From positions 172,425,004 through 172,489,003 of the forward strand of contig CM030368.1 of the NCBI GenBank assembly GCA_017893485.1: DNA of 64,000 nucleotides, read 5' to 3'. Source of the stretch: Hemerocallis citrina. Lineage: Eukaryota; Streptophyta; Magnoliopsida; Asparagales; Asphodelaceae. A model generated the notes under the pieces. It was not told the origin of the DNA, ran no database searches, and saw nothing but the letters and a program-made list of their open reading frames with translations. Position numbers and translations under genes: made by a program. This document shows positions 1 through 11,681 of this stretch, piece by piece. Numbering within the stretch: position 1 is the stretch's first letter; each line of letters starts with the position of its first letter.

Positions 1-228
1 TTTTCTGAATATTTTCTGTATTTCGATTATTGATAAATTTATTTTGTGTTAAATTCGTTTTGGGATTTTCTATTAAAATATTTTCCAATCGAAAATTATA
101 TTATTTCGAATAGTGGTGTATTTTGATCTTATTTTCTATATCTTATTGATCGGCTATTTTTTTTTTAGCTCAATTTAAATGTATGATTGATATTTGGGTT
201 ATTTTAATAAATTTATATTTTATTATAT

Positions 229-231
229 AAT

Positions 232-264
<33 letters not shown>
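229..264. repeat. (ATT)n microsatellite
   Basis: A run of about ten ATT units inside the family A LTR. Confidence 0.9.
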
Positions 265-583
265 TTGTTTTAAGCCCGAACATGCTCAATTTTATTTGCA
301 TTTCACTATTTGATTTAATGTATGTATGTGTATTTAAATACCCTATTGTTCTTTCTTGATTATTTTCTTTTTGATTGAATTTGTTCATGAAATTCTTCGT
401 TCTTCTTGATCGGGTCATTCTTGTTGATTCTATTATCTTTTATTTAATTGTGGGTATTTTTATTTGAACCCTATTGATTTTGATCTATCTCTTAAATGAA
501 CCCCAAACCCAAATTCATTTGTTCTTAACCCAAATCCGCTATTATTGGACCTTAATTCACCAACCCAACACCCTAATTGTACC

Positions 584-592
584 TTATAAATA
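584..592 (+). promoter_or_regulatory. LTR TATA box, family A
   Basis: TTATAAATA lies about 50 bases before a CT-rich tract (640-690) typical of plant core-promoter Y patches. The equivalent place in the minus-strand copy (about 14568-14575) also has a TATATA motif next to the same CCCTAATTGTACC block. Promoter role is inferred. Confidence 0.45.
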
Positions 593-2054
593 CAACCCTA
601 ATGCAAACCCTAAAAATTGCACATTATTGGAACCCTAGCTGCTTATTCTCTCTCCTTTCTCCTCTCTCCCCCTGGTATCTCTCTCCCGTTCGTTTTCCCA
701 TCCAACAGTAGAACTCATACTGTTCAGCTCCTTCTCTAACCAGTTTTCCCCCCTCCGGCGACCCCGACGCTCATCCTGACCTCCAAGCGCTGCCCCTCGT
801 CGCCGCCTTCCTGTTGACGCTGCCAGCACACCATGAAACCCCGACCTCCCTTCCCTTTTCTGATCGACGACGACAGCTAGCCCAGATCCTGTCGCCCCCT
901 TTTACTACTCTATTCCTCTCTCGTCGACTCCTTCGCACCGACCACCTCTCGCCGTCGATGCCCTCGTCCAGCGCCGACCGTCGCCCTCTCTCTCATGATG
1001 CCATGGTTGCTGTCTTCTTCTTTGTGGTGCTGTTGTACAATTGTTGTTATTGTTGTTTCTTTGTGCACATAGAGTGCACATGTTTCCGTGCTTTTGTTAG
1101 TTCGTGGGTTCGTTGCTTCGGGATTCTTATTCCATTATTCTTGGTTTTCAAATTAACCGTCTAACAGGCAAGTCACCGTCCTCTTGAATTTTTAATTGTA
1201 TCAAATTCAAGTTTTGTTGAAACTCTTGTAAGTAGATCTCTTGTTTATCGTATTATACTTTGTTCATCCCTTCGTTGGGTCTATTGAGGATTTACACGAG
1301 CTAACCCCAATATTCTTGACATCGTACCACTTTTGACTCTAAAGTTTGGATCTTTCATGAATGCATATAGAATTGATAATAGGGTTGCACATATAGTCAC
1401 GACACAAATAAATTATTGTAGAGACAATTGCTAGGTTGTATGTTGCTTGATCGTTTGATGGTTGATTGAATGATAGATTTGTATATGTGGGTGTTAATTA
1501 TGTTTTGATACTCATCATGCCGATTATACAATTTATTGACTAAAGAATCGATACCCATCATGTTTAATTAATTTTATTTCATGAAAACTACCCTAGAACC
1601 TATATATCGCTTGCTGACCTGTATATTGACTATTGTTTTTGAACCAATAAATGATCTTAAAATAAATTACTTTCTTAATAAGAGTTGTAGCCTATTATTT
1701 CTAGTTTCCAGAGCATCTTGAATTTTTGAATTCCGAATTTTGTAGAAAAAGTTATGCCCGTTTTATTACAGCTGTGTTTTTATTTCCAGAATTATATAGT
1801 AGTATTGCATGAACTAATGTATGTATGTTGCATTGGATGTTCCCAATGAGTTATTGTCACCCTTCTAATTGTCCTATTTCATGTTACCATCCTATTGTTT
1901 CTCTATTGATACTATTGTTCATCTCATGTCTTATAATTGCATATTGTATTGTTGCATTAATAAAATAATTAATAAGCCGAGGTTTAAGGGATTGACTGGA
2001 GTAGTTGATGATATGGTGACTGTACTAGGAGGAGGGGCCCGTGTTTTCCTATTT

Positions 2055-2092
2055 ATCGGTCTATCGGTCTATTGGTCTATCGGTCTATTGGT
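2055..2092. repeat. Short tandem repeat (TATYGGTC)n
   Basis: About five imperfect 8-base units alternating TATCGGTC and TATTGGTC within the LTR. Confidence 0.8.
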
Positions 2093-3307
2093 AACATTGG
2101 TCATCGGTTAATTGTAGATTAGTGACTACAGTATCTCGATTGATTCGGTCATCGGGCATTATTAAATATCGTTGCCGAGTACATGATCTATAACATCTTC
2201 CACTTAAGTCTAAACAAAATTTATTGTATGCATAGAATCTGTAGTATGGGATGTCGTAGTACATGCATTAGTTAGGATTAAAATAATTAATAGACTTAAG
2301 GATCACACCACATCGACACTGCATATTGTTCCTCATTGTTCCATTGATATCGAATCTTGGCTAAATGTTATTGATATTGTTCATTGAATATTGTTACCGA
2401 ATATTGCATCATTGTTTATAGCCATTGTATCGATTACTGTGATATTGATTATTGATTATCGTGCTATGTTATTGATTCCTATTGATCTATTGACTTTATT
2501 GTTATACCGTTATCCCATTGTTCCTTGCTTTCTCTACTTACTGTCCATGACTTGCTCTCAGGACAATTTTTCTCCTCTTTTTAGCCGAAGTGTTTACAGG
2601 TGTTGATGGAGAATTTCCTGATGGAATTGGAGAACAAAGATTCTGAGGATTTAATGCTTTTTAGTTGCTCATTATTTTATTGAACTATTGTATTGAGAAT
2701 TATTACTATTGTGTACGGGATTTATTATTGTATTGGACATATGTCCCGAATATTGTTATGTGTTTCTAGACGTTGGATTATTATTGTATTTAGATATTTT
2801 ATATTACTTCATTCCAAGTATTATTGTTCATAAGATTATTATTATTGCTTACGCATTTGTTCTGTATTGATTGTATTGTTGAGTTAATTGGATAAACAAC
2901 TTATGGGTGACGTTAGTCATTCACTGGGCCAATGTCATGCACTTTTATTCCGTATTTTTGGAAAGCGGGACGTGAAAAATGTAATACCTCGCAAAATAGC
3001 ATTTGCATAGTGATCCGTGCACAATTGAGTATTACACACGATTATGTATTTTTCTAATGATCATCAGTTTTTAATTGAGAAATTACATATATACGAGCTG
3101 TTCTGAACCCGATAAGATAGACTCGGGATATCTTCTTAATTAAAATGTGGATTTTTCCCGATTGTTTTGGCAAGACAATTTTCGGAAGAAAATAATAATT
3201 TCTATGTATTTTTTATTTTTACTGTATTGGTTATTTAAAACAAAGTTAGTGCTCGAATTGTTTTGGTGCATGATTATTGGATTGAAAAACCGTGCCTATT
3301 TATGCAC

Positions 3308-3345
3308 TAGGGTTAGGGTTAGGGTATGGTGACTTAGGGTTAGGA
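3308..3345. repeat. Telomere-like TTAGGG/TAGGG motifs
   Basis: Several TTAGGG-type units (GGGTTAGGGTTAGGG, then TTAGGGTTAGG) sit inside the LTR just before the 5' leader. Too short for an interstitial telomere array; plant telomeres are usually TTTAGGG. Confidence 0.5.
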
Positions 3346-3601
3346 ACCCTAGCATCATGTGATCATGGCTTGGATCTTGATGAAGATCCAATGGTGGAAA
3401 TAATTCACCCTGTGTGATTGACTTTTGAAAATGAGAAACTTCCAAGAAATTTCCAAGAAGCTTCCAAGAAACTTCTAGGAAATTTGTTTTGTCTTCGTCT
3501 CATCCATCCATTCCCACTCAACCCTAGCTCTTCCCATCCTCACCCTCCATCCTCCATCAAGTGGCCGGCCCCATCCTCCAAAAACCCTAGCTCCCATTTT
3601 C

Positions 3602-3608
3602 TATAAAA
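3602..3608 (+). promoter_or_regulatory. LTR TATA box
   Basis: TATAAAA followed by a C-rich then CT-rich tract, placed like the TATAAATA of the intact element's LTR (38357). Promoter role inferred from position. Confidence 0.5.
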
Positions 3609-5999
3609 CCCCCATTTTCACTCACTCTCTCATTCTTTCATTCCTTCACTTTGTTCTTCTTTAAAAAAAAAAGAGAAGGAGAAAGGTGAAATCTTTTGGG
3701 ATTGTAGTGGGAAGAAGTTGTAATAGAAAAGGAGTATAGTAGGAGTTGGCCAAAATACCACAAGATCAAGTGAGCAAGGGTGCAAGCTTGAAGAGAAAGG
3801 AGCAAGCAAGCTACAGGGAGTTCTTGCAACTTAAATATGCGGGTGATACTCTAACTCTAAAAAATTTAGTTTTTTGTGTGTGTGTGAATCTTGGCATATG
3901 GTAGTAGCTAAAAGTAATTTTGTTACCATATATGGGAAGTTAGCATGCTGAGAAAAAATAATTTATGTTTGAGGAGCAACTTTTGCTATGTTTTATGCTA
4001 TGTTTGAGGAGTCATAAATCTTGTGTAGGATGAATCTAGCTGCAACTTTTGCACACAATGAAATGGTATATGTGTGGGTTAAGAATCTAAAATTTCATGA
4101 GCTTTGGACTTAAGGTTGAATTGTTATTGAATTTCAAAGTAGACCAGGTTCAGCTGTGTACAAATTGACTGATCCTGTGAAGATGTGTAAAGTTATGATT
4201 TTCCCAAGACTGGGGCAGATCCATTCCTAGTCGAGGCAGTGTTTCCTAAAAGAATCACTTTTTCCTTGAGTGCGCACCTTATAGAGATTGGTGTTTTTGA
4301 GGACCTTACTGATTGAATCTGAGAATGTGTTCAACTAGAAAGTTGTATTAGACACTCCCACCTTTCTATAGAATTCGGAATCGAGTAATTCTGATGAGTG
4401 AGAAAAGTTTTATGCTGTTGGGAAAGTGCGTGCATTATGAAATATACAACTGAGAGTATATGAGGTTATTATAGTGTCAAGATGATTGAATTTGAGGAAA
4501 TGGTTAACTAGAGAGTTGTAACCTAGGATCTTAGCTTTCCAGATTAGGTAATATCAAGAGATTCCGAGTTGTATGTTGCAAGTTATGGATGTTCCAAGAT
4601 CAGCAACCTACTGTCTTGATTGACTTCAGGTTTGTATTAACTCACGGGACAGAGTTCTATAAGAAATTTGAGAAGGTTATCACTAGGGGATTACATTAGA
4701 GTCTCCTACCCTTCTAGAAAACCTGATTTTGTTGGATTCCGATAAGCGTAGCTTGAGTCACAGCTACTGCTATGGCTTGAACTACTTATATTGGACAATT
4801 GATGAGGAATCCTCTGCGTGCCGCTGTGTGGGGATCATTAGCTATTGTGTTTTTATAAAGATGTTTTTAGCACTTCATTTGGGACTTAGACAAGTTCCTG
4901 TGCTTATTACTCATGGTGGACATGAGTGAGTTGGGGGATAGCCATGGTTGATTTGTGTTTGGTGTCTCAATGTCTGGGTCTATCAATGGTCAGGAATTGA
5001 TGGTTATGTGCATGCTTACCTTCATTCAAAGTATATTGCATTCTTTGGGCATCGTTGGACTACTCGCTGAGTGTCACAGGTTGGGATTATTGCTCGATGA
5101 CCTGTGAAGGTATTGGGAATCAGTGAGTGCGATTCCCGTGATTAATTGTTATTTTCACAGCGGGGTAGCTCCCCAAATTATTGGTGACAACAGGATAGCT
5201 CCCCAAATTATTTCTTTTATATACCTCCTTAATCATGTTTTACTATCAGGATCAGGAAGTGTACAATAATAGAATGCATTGCATGGCGAGGATTCGAATC
5301 CCTAAAACTGGAGAAACGGCTTGATCTGGGGCACATGTAGTATGGGATGCATGTGTGTCCGGAGTCTTGCTGACATTAGATTAAGTGCATTTGTTCTGTA
5401 CTCTTTATTTTGCGTTAGACTTTAGGTCGTGGCATATACGGACACTAGAAAGTTAGGATGCACTTTTCTTTTCCATTCAAGATGATTCATGGGTGTGCTA
5501 GTTGGAGATCGTTGTTTTCTTATCTGCATTGCATCAGTAGAATTGCTGACGTACCCACTTAATTAGGTACTGGATACCGGGTAGAGGGCAGGAGAGCCAA
5601 ACTAGCAGGCATCTAAGTGGTGTGGCAATATACATGCCTACCACTCGAGCGAATCCCAGAATATCCGAGTAATATAGCAGAAGATTCGAGCCACAAGTCG
5701 CATCTCAGGGAAGCAGCAGGACCGCTCAGCGGGTTCGTCAGTGATCAGTCGATCATCATTCTGGAAGATAGTTGATTGCTTCACGAGAGGAGTTGGACTA
5801 TTTGTAACAAGTTGTAATGGGTTTATGTAATTTGTACTCCTTGTTCAAGGACAAACTAATATTTGTAACTAATGATGTAATAACTCTGATGGCAATAAAA
5901 GTTTATAAATTTTTGTGTTATTTACAGTGTTCAGATGCATTTGAAGGCAAAGATTATGGTTGTCACGGATGTCTGGTAACGGGGATCCGGGGCGTTACA

Positions 6000-7291
6000 T
6001 CTACCATATTTGATATAATATAATAAGAATTTGAAGTAATTTTGAGAAGAGAAACTTGATTAAATGATTTTAATTAATTAAAGAAAGGAAATATTTTGAA
6101 TGTAAAGAATTTTTGTGTAGAGACTAAAGAAGGAGATTTTTGACATGGAAAATTTGAGTAGGATAATAAATGGATTTTGTTGTTTAATATATGCAAATGT
6201 GTATGGAAAATGAAACAAAAAGATTATGATGAAATGTGGAAATTTTGTGAGTATAAACACTCATTTTGATGAACAAGAAAAAAGATTGAAACTAGAGTTT
6301 TAGCTAAATCCTTACATCGGCATGAATAAAATTTTGAAAGAGAAATGTGATAATAAAAGACCAAGATTGGGTTGTGGTTAACAATTGATGTTTAAGACCG
6401 ATGTAGAGGTAACGCTAATTCTAGAGTATCAATTTTTACTCATGATTCAATTTTCTAAGGATTAGACACATAGTGAAGATGTGATGAAAGTAAGAGAAAA
6501 ATACAAGTATAAAGGCCTCGGATCTACGGTGTGAGAGTGTTCACAGGCTGTCAACATGATGCGTTATGTCATGACATGAATACATATCCGAAATTATTGG
6601 GATCGTGGCGATGCTTGTGGGGTGCTTGGTGACTACGTAGTTTCATTGTCCCATGACAGAGGCAAATTGTCTATAGGCTATCTACATAATGCGTCATGTC
6701 ATGACATGGGATTCCCCTCCAGGCTGTCTGAACATGAGCTCGTAACTCATAGAACATCTAGGATACTTACCGTAGTTACCGTAGTAGTTTAACTCATAAC
6801 GAGGGATCCAACCCTACAAGATGAAGAACGGTTAAGGGCTTGCCCTCAGATTTATGTAGAATGGGATGCATAAGTTCGAACAAGTGTGCATTAGTGTCAT
6901 GAAATAATAAATAACTGCATTAAGACTAAATGCACATTCACACACGACATCAATAAGATAGTCCCCCTTAGCTTTGTTTGTGAACAAGTGTGTGCTTTCT
7001 AAGTAAGAGAAATTGATGTATTATATCCTAGTGTCAGTTGTATGCAACTGACGTGCCCACAGTTTCTATGCAGGATAAAAAGAATGAAAGGACTAAAGAG
7101 GGAATGCTTCTTAAAGAAATGTTCAAATTATTATTTATTTCATGTATCATGTGGTAATTATAATTCTGCTGCGTTGATGTAAAACATTTTTGTATAAAAA
7201 GTTTTAAATTTCTTGTAAAATTGTACGAAGTGAAGTGTAAAGATCCCGTGGGACTTCGAATTTAGGCTTATTTGGAATTCAGGGTGTTACA
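6000..7291 (+). mobile_element. 3' part of a Tekay LTR (5' LTR of a broken element)
   Basis: The 3' end GGGTGTTACA at 7282-7291 is followed at once by a Met-tRNA primer-binding site, as in the intact element at 41235. The last 300 bases share the hairpin, the ACGTGCCCACAG block and the ACGAAGTGAAGTG motif with the LTRs at 22918-26355 and 37808-41235. The first about two thirds of the LTR is missing; the left neighbour is the LTR ending at 5999. Confidence 0.75.
7033..7052 (+). promoter_or_regulatory. Conserved LTR hairpin
   Basis: GTCAGTTG, loop TATG, CAACTGAC: a perfect 8-bp stem, followed by GTGCCCACAG. The same structure recurs at 26077-26096, 40960-40978, 48532-48550 and, on the minus strand, 34527-34546 and 51032-51050. 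Function unknown; an RNA element near the transcript 3' end or packaging signal is inferred. Confidence 0.6.
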
Positions 7292-7294
7292 GAG

Positions 7295-7306
7295 TGGTAT
7301 CAGAAC
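7295..7306 (+). other. Primer-binding site (tRNA-Met type, one change)
   Basis: TGGTATCAGAAC, four bases after the LTR end, differs from the plant Met-tRNA primer-binding site TGGTATCAGAGC (present at 41239) by one base. Confidence 0.8.
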
Positions 7307-7550
7307 CACGCTTCCAAGTAGTACAAATGTATAAGGAACGACACCCTAGAGTGGACATTAGAGTGTGGGTTGGGTATAGAGATTTAAATGTAAGCTACTT
7401 ACATTTGTGTTGCTCTATGATTGATGCTGCTTCTTCTCCCTCCCTCAAGATGGCGAACCACCACGACCCAGCAGGCGATGATGATTGGCACATAATTGAA
7501 GAGGACTACTACCCCGGACAAAGAGATTCCGACGAAGAAGATCCCGAGAA

Positions 7551-8206
<656 letters not shown>

Positions 8207-8385
8207 AGACATTTCATCCGACGAGGAAGAGCCAGTTCCGAGAGGTCTCATCAAATCTCTTCAGAGGTAAGTGGAGACTCAGAAGGAGAGAGCAGACCAA
8301 TTGCAGGCCTAGTGTGCAAAATTCAAGGAGAATATTGCAACCCTCAGTCATCGTATGTGGGAACTCAAGAAGAGAAATGCCATTT

Positions 8386-8639
8386 TAAATGCCATATTTC
8401 CGATTAAATTATTGCCCACCTGTATAACGGTCATATTTCCGATTTTTTTTAAATGCTATTTTTGAAACTATTTACAAAAATATGACAGTTGTCAAACTAT
8501 TTGTGCTTGTGGCAAGTTTAGTTGTTTCACGCTCACCGTTGGGACACGACAAGTCTAGTTCTAATTTTATTAGATACTCACGGTTCCCAACGGCAAGTTT
8601 AGTTTAAAAAATTTCAAAATAACTCGCTGTTTCCAACAG
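8386..8639. other. Non-coding flank of the duplicated gene segment
   Basis: Contains a short block (ATTATTGCCCACCTGTATAA) similar to 18945-18967 near the EAR gene, plus AT-rich DNA with short repeats of a CGTTGGGA-like motif. Nothing else recognised. Confidence 0.4.
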
Positions 8640-9210
8640 CGATGATCTTTGACCTAGACTTGCTGTTGGGAACGGCGATTGTGAAGTTTTTCACATTTTT
8701 CAAAGAGTGAAAACCTTCTGTTGGACTTAGTAAAATTTCCAAAAGAACTCCATAGAATAATATTTTGTACTTGTGGTTGTTTAGGCCCTCTGACATCTTT
8801 GGTACCCTTCTTCTGCTTTGATTTCTCAAACTTTGAGAGACTTAGATGCAATAACCTTATTTTCTTGATCTTGACATTCACTGCAGGTAGAGATTCGGGA
8901 TTATAACCGAGAAGTTCAAGTAAAAGCCCAAATTTTGACTCTACAAACCATTTCCATGTCGATTTCTTGACGAGCTTCTCTAATTCCTTTCTGGGTTATT
9001 TGTCGAGACCTCATCTTTCTTGATGCAGTTTTTGAGTCGGAAGAATCATAACCATAATCTTCTTCGTCATCGTGGGTGGACTGGTTCCAATGGCTGATGC
9101 AGTGGTTCGCCACGGCTTAAGGACACCAGAGCCTTTGCAATTATCAAATCGTCCTCGTCAGTGATTCCTTCTCTATCAATGTAATCAACCATCATCTTGC
9201 TATTGCAAAT
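8640..9210 (-). pseudogene. Decayed paralogue of the EAR-motif gene
   Basis: The minus strand encodes segments like exon 1 of the gene at 17660-18669: an N-terminal piece with DDLIIAKALVSLS (compare KDLLIAESLAN), then RKMRSRQITQKGIREARQEI (compare RKRSRQISLLGIRKTQEEI), then LLELLGYNPES and a Lys-rich tail ending in a GPK block. A frameshift near 9075 and another near 8925 break the frame. The downstream exons and the DLNLPP end are not visible, so it is a truncated pseudogene. The flank near 8390-8460 also resembles the gene's upstream region near 18940-18980, so a segment larger than the exon was copied. Confidence 0.7.
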
Positions 9211-9506
9211 CGATCGAACATTAACAGATAGAGAGAGAAGAAGAGAGAAGCAAATAGTAATGATGAAACCCTGATTGATTGATTGATTGATTGAATGATG
9301 TTTGGCACAAATAAATATATTACCTTCTAAAATCCTAATTAAACTAGGCTACGTATTAGACTACTTAGCGCTGAAGTTTAAGGGTTTTTTTTTGCTTAAA
9401 TACTAAGCAGGTACAGTACATGTATAAGATATGCCTTGATTTGTTTTTTGACCAATGAATATTAGTGTGATCCTAAAGAAACCTAACATCTAACCAATTC
9501 TTTACA

Positions 9507-9741
9507 CTAGTTTGATGCACGTGCGATGCACGTGGAGGAGGAAGGAAAAGGACAAAAAAAAGTATGATGCACGTGCGATGCACGTAGAGGAGGAAGGAAA
9601 AGGACAAAAAAAAAACTAACCAACACATGCGCTGCACGTGTTTGCACACATACAAAAAAAAATAAAAAATTGTTTATTTGTTTACCTACCCCATCTCTCC
9701 CATTATAATAGTTATAGATAATTAACTTTTCTTCCTCTAAA
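9507..9741 (-). mobile_element. Helitron 3' end (minus strand), 5' end not found
   Basis: Read on the minus strand, palindromic GCACGTGC blocks are followed by ATCAAACTAG and then host T, the layout of plant Helitron 3' termini (short GC-rich hairpin about ten bases before CTAG). The element would extend to the right of 9507. No Rep-helicase coding sequence or matching 5' TC terminus was found, so it is a non-autonomous or broken copy. Confidence 0.55.
9514..9618. repeat. Two-copy tandem duplication of the Helitron hairpin
   Basis: A unit of about 52 bases beginning GATGCACGTGCGATGCACGT and continuing through a GAGGAGGAAGG tract occurs at 9514 and 9566 with one or two changes. Confidence 0.85.
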
Positions 9742-11108
9742 GGCCTGTTTGGTTGGAGGAGAAGGGAGGGGAGGGGAGGGGAGGGTTTTTTTTTAAACAA
9801 TTCTGGTTTGGTTCATTTTTTAGGAGAGGAAGGGAGGGGAATGGAGGGGTGCAAAATCTTTCCTAAAAGGGAGTGTTTGGTTGGAGGGGAATGGAGGGGA
9901 GGGGAGGGGAGGGATTTTTAAAAACTTTTTATGTTTGATTCATTTTTTAGGAGGGGAAGGGAGGAAAATTGGGGGGGGGGGGGGGCAACATCCCTTCTGA
10001 GCCAATTTTGGCTCCCCTCCAAAAGTGGGGAATTTGGAGGGGAGAGAAATTATGTCTAATTTTTTAATGTGAATGGACTAAATTGCCCTCCTTCATTTTA
10101 TTTCTTGTTCTTCTTGATTCATTAGAATATATGGGATCGTCATCTGGTCATGGTAGCTACAACTACTCCTTCAAGATTCTCCCGCAAAAAGAAATACTCA
10201 CAGATAATTCAAAGAATGGTGATTTGTGATTTTGTGCCTGGAGCTATTTTAACTGTACTTATTTATGCAGAGCAGATTAGTTGAGAGTGGAATAGGATTT
10301 TATCCGTGCACTGCCTGCCTTCGATTGATACCCTCTACAATAAGTCTTTAAAATCCTTCCAGATTACTAATTACAACTGATACAAGAACTTGTACACTAG
10401 TAATTTAAAACCCTCAAATCTCTTTCCATAAGTTCATATTTTGAAAGAAGCCACTTGTCCTTATCGAACATTTTGATGAAATACCATAACTTATTCTAGA
10501 TGACTGTAGGTGTTAAACAAAATCCAATCTTCCATAAATATGTATAATATATCAAACTACCTATCTAAGTAATCCCTTGTATTCTGTCGGTAAACATATG
10601 TAAGATATCAAACATATGTATAGCAAGTTGATAAGTACTTAAAAAAAGTTTTAATTGGAAAAATCCATTCAATGACATTCGCAGTGATGAATCATCAGTT
10701 CAAAGTATTTTTCTTTAATCTGTAGAAGTAGAACATTCATATATGAGCTTGAAGATAACACACTAACATAGTGGATACACAAAATCCTATTCCACTCTGG
10801 AGTCGGAAAGAGCAGCGTCCTCCTCACTTTCATCTCTTCTTAAATCGACAACCACCATGATCACCAACCTGCTACCACAATGGGGGAATGCAATTGTGAA
10901 GGGTATAAAAGTAATTTTATTATAAAATCCATTCCCTCTCCTTGTGAACCAAACAAGAAAATAATTATTTTTCCTCCCCTCCCATCCTTTGAACCAAACA
11001 GAGCCTTCATTAAATCCCTCCCCACCCTTTCCCTCCCCTCTCCTCCCCTCTCCTCCCCTCCATTAAAATCCCTCCCCTCCCCTTTCCTCCTTTGAACCAA
11101 ACAGAGCC
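9742..11108. mobile_element. Inverted-repeat DNA element with G-rich ends
   Basis: The left end GGCCTGTTTGGTTGGAGG matches the reverse complement of the right end (GGCTCTGTTTGGTTCAAAGG), and both run into GGGAGGGG arrays. Similar GTTTGGTT-G-rich blocks recur internally on both sides (near 9876, 9935, 10930 and 10995), suggesting nested or rearranged ends. There is no transposase. The TIR style fits plant MITE or non-autonomous hAT or Harbinger elements; no clean TSD was seen. The 740-base centre (10130-10870) has nothing recognisable. Confidence 0.6.
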
Positions 11109-11296
11109 TTAGCACGTGCTAACTCAAATCTAACTATCTTAGCACGTGCACTCCATGTACCTATATATTGATGTTAATTTGGATTGAAGACGGTAAGAGG
11201 GTTGTGTCGAGAATTTCCCACGATGAGAATGCGAATCAAACTTTAGTGAGTGCCGCATTCAAAAAAAAATCCATTGCAACCCCTCTGCTCTGCATT

Positions 11297-11681
11297 TTTT
11301 TTCTTTTTTGAGAATAAGCTGACAAACAGTCACCTATTTCATTAATGAAATGCTAATGAAACAAAAGTCTCACAAGAGTATTGACCAATACAACCAAAAT
11401 CCAGTTGGAAGTAAAACCTACTACATCAACTAAGATCCAACAGTGACAAACACCAAATACAACATCTACTACTAAGATACAAAATCCTGACAGAAAAGCT
11501 ACTAATACCAATTGAAGAAGCCTCCATCAACACCATCCTCTTGCTAGAAGGAAGAATAATCACCGCAGTTGCACATATATTCCACTGATCCTGATCTGAA
11601 CTACTCAGTGTCATTCATGCGAAGTCTCTTCCTAAAATTTGTTTGACCAGCCCAAGCATCAATGAGAGCAAAAATTGTATG
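11297..11681 (-). mobile_element. LINE 3' end with C-terminal codons, 3' UTR and poly(A)
   Basis: On the minus strand this continues the LINE open frame of 14869-15456 when the LTR at 11687-14863 is removed: the frame runs on to a GRDFA ending and stop near 11614, as in many plant L1 ORF2 proteins. About 310 bases of 3' UTR follow, with ATTAATGAAATAGGTGACTG, then A-rich DNA (plus-strand T run 11297-11315). Target duplications of the LINE itself were not identified. Confidence 0.65.

Larger units (their letters stand above)
1..2975 (+). mobile_element. LTR fragment, family A (5' end outside window)
   Basis: This non-coding stretch shares its order of motifs with the reverse strand of 11687-14863: a TATA region preceded by CCCTAATTGTACC, a pyrimidine-rich leader, a long T/TTG-rich middle, and a 3' end with TTTGGAAAGCGGGACGTGA. 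It is therefore read as a plus-strand copy of the same roughly 3.2-kb LTR, with its first bases outside the window. No gag or pol follows; another LTR begins at 2980. The reading frame at 814-1164 is low-complexity leader sequence and is not called a gene. The LTR family assignment (probably Ty3/gypsy) is inference. Confidence 0.6.
2980..5999 (+). mobile_element. Tekay-like LTR (solo or truncated copy)
   Basis: Bounded by TGTAATACCTCG and CGGGGCGTTACA, the inverted termini seen in the other Tekay-type LTRs here (for example 37808 and 41235). Length is 3020 bp. A TATA box lies at 3602-3608. There is no adjacent primer-binding site or polypurine tract, so it looks like a solo LTR. However, the five bases before it (AAAAA) and after it (TCTAC) differ, so no target-site duplication supports a clean insertion. 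It joins family A LTR on the left and another Tekay LTR on the right; recombination between elements is possible. Confidence 0.6.

Noticed and set aside
814..1164. 116-codon plus-strand frame
   Set aside because: It lies in the CT-rich leader of a repeated LTR, has no domain, and the matching part of the copy at 11687-14863 does not keep it.
3308..3345. Interstitial telomere
   Set aside because: Only a few TTAGGG-like units; plant telomeres are usually TTTAGGG, and GGGTTAG-type motifs are common in LTR leaders.
2980..5999. Clean solo LTR insertion
   Set aside because: Termini fit, but the flanking five bases (AAAAA and TCTAC) do not match, so a simple insertion is not supported.
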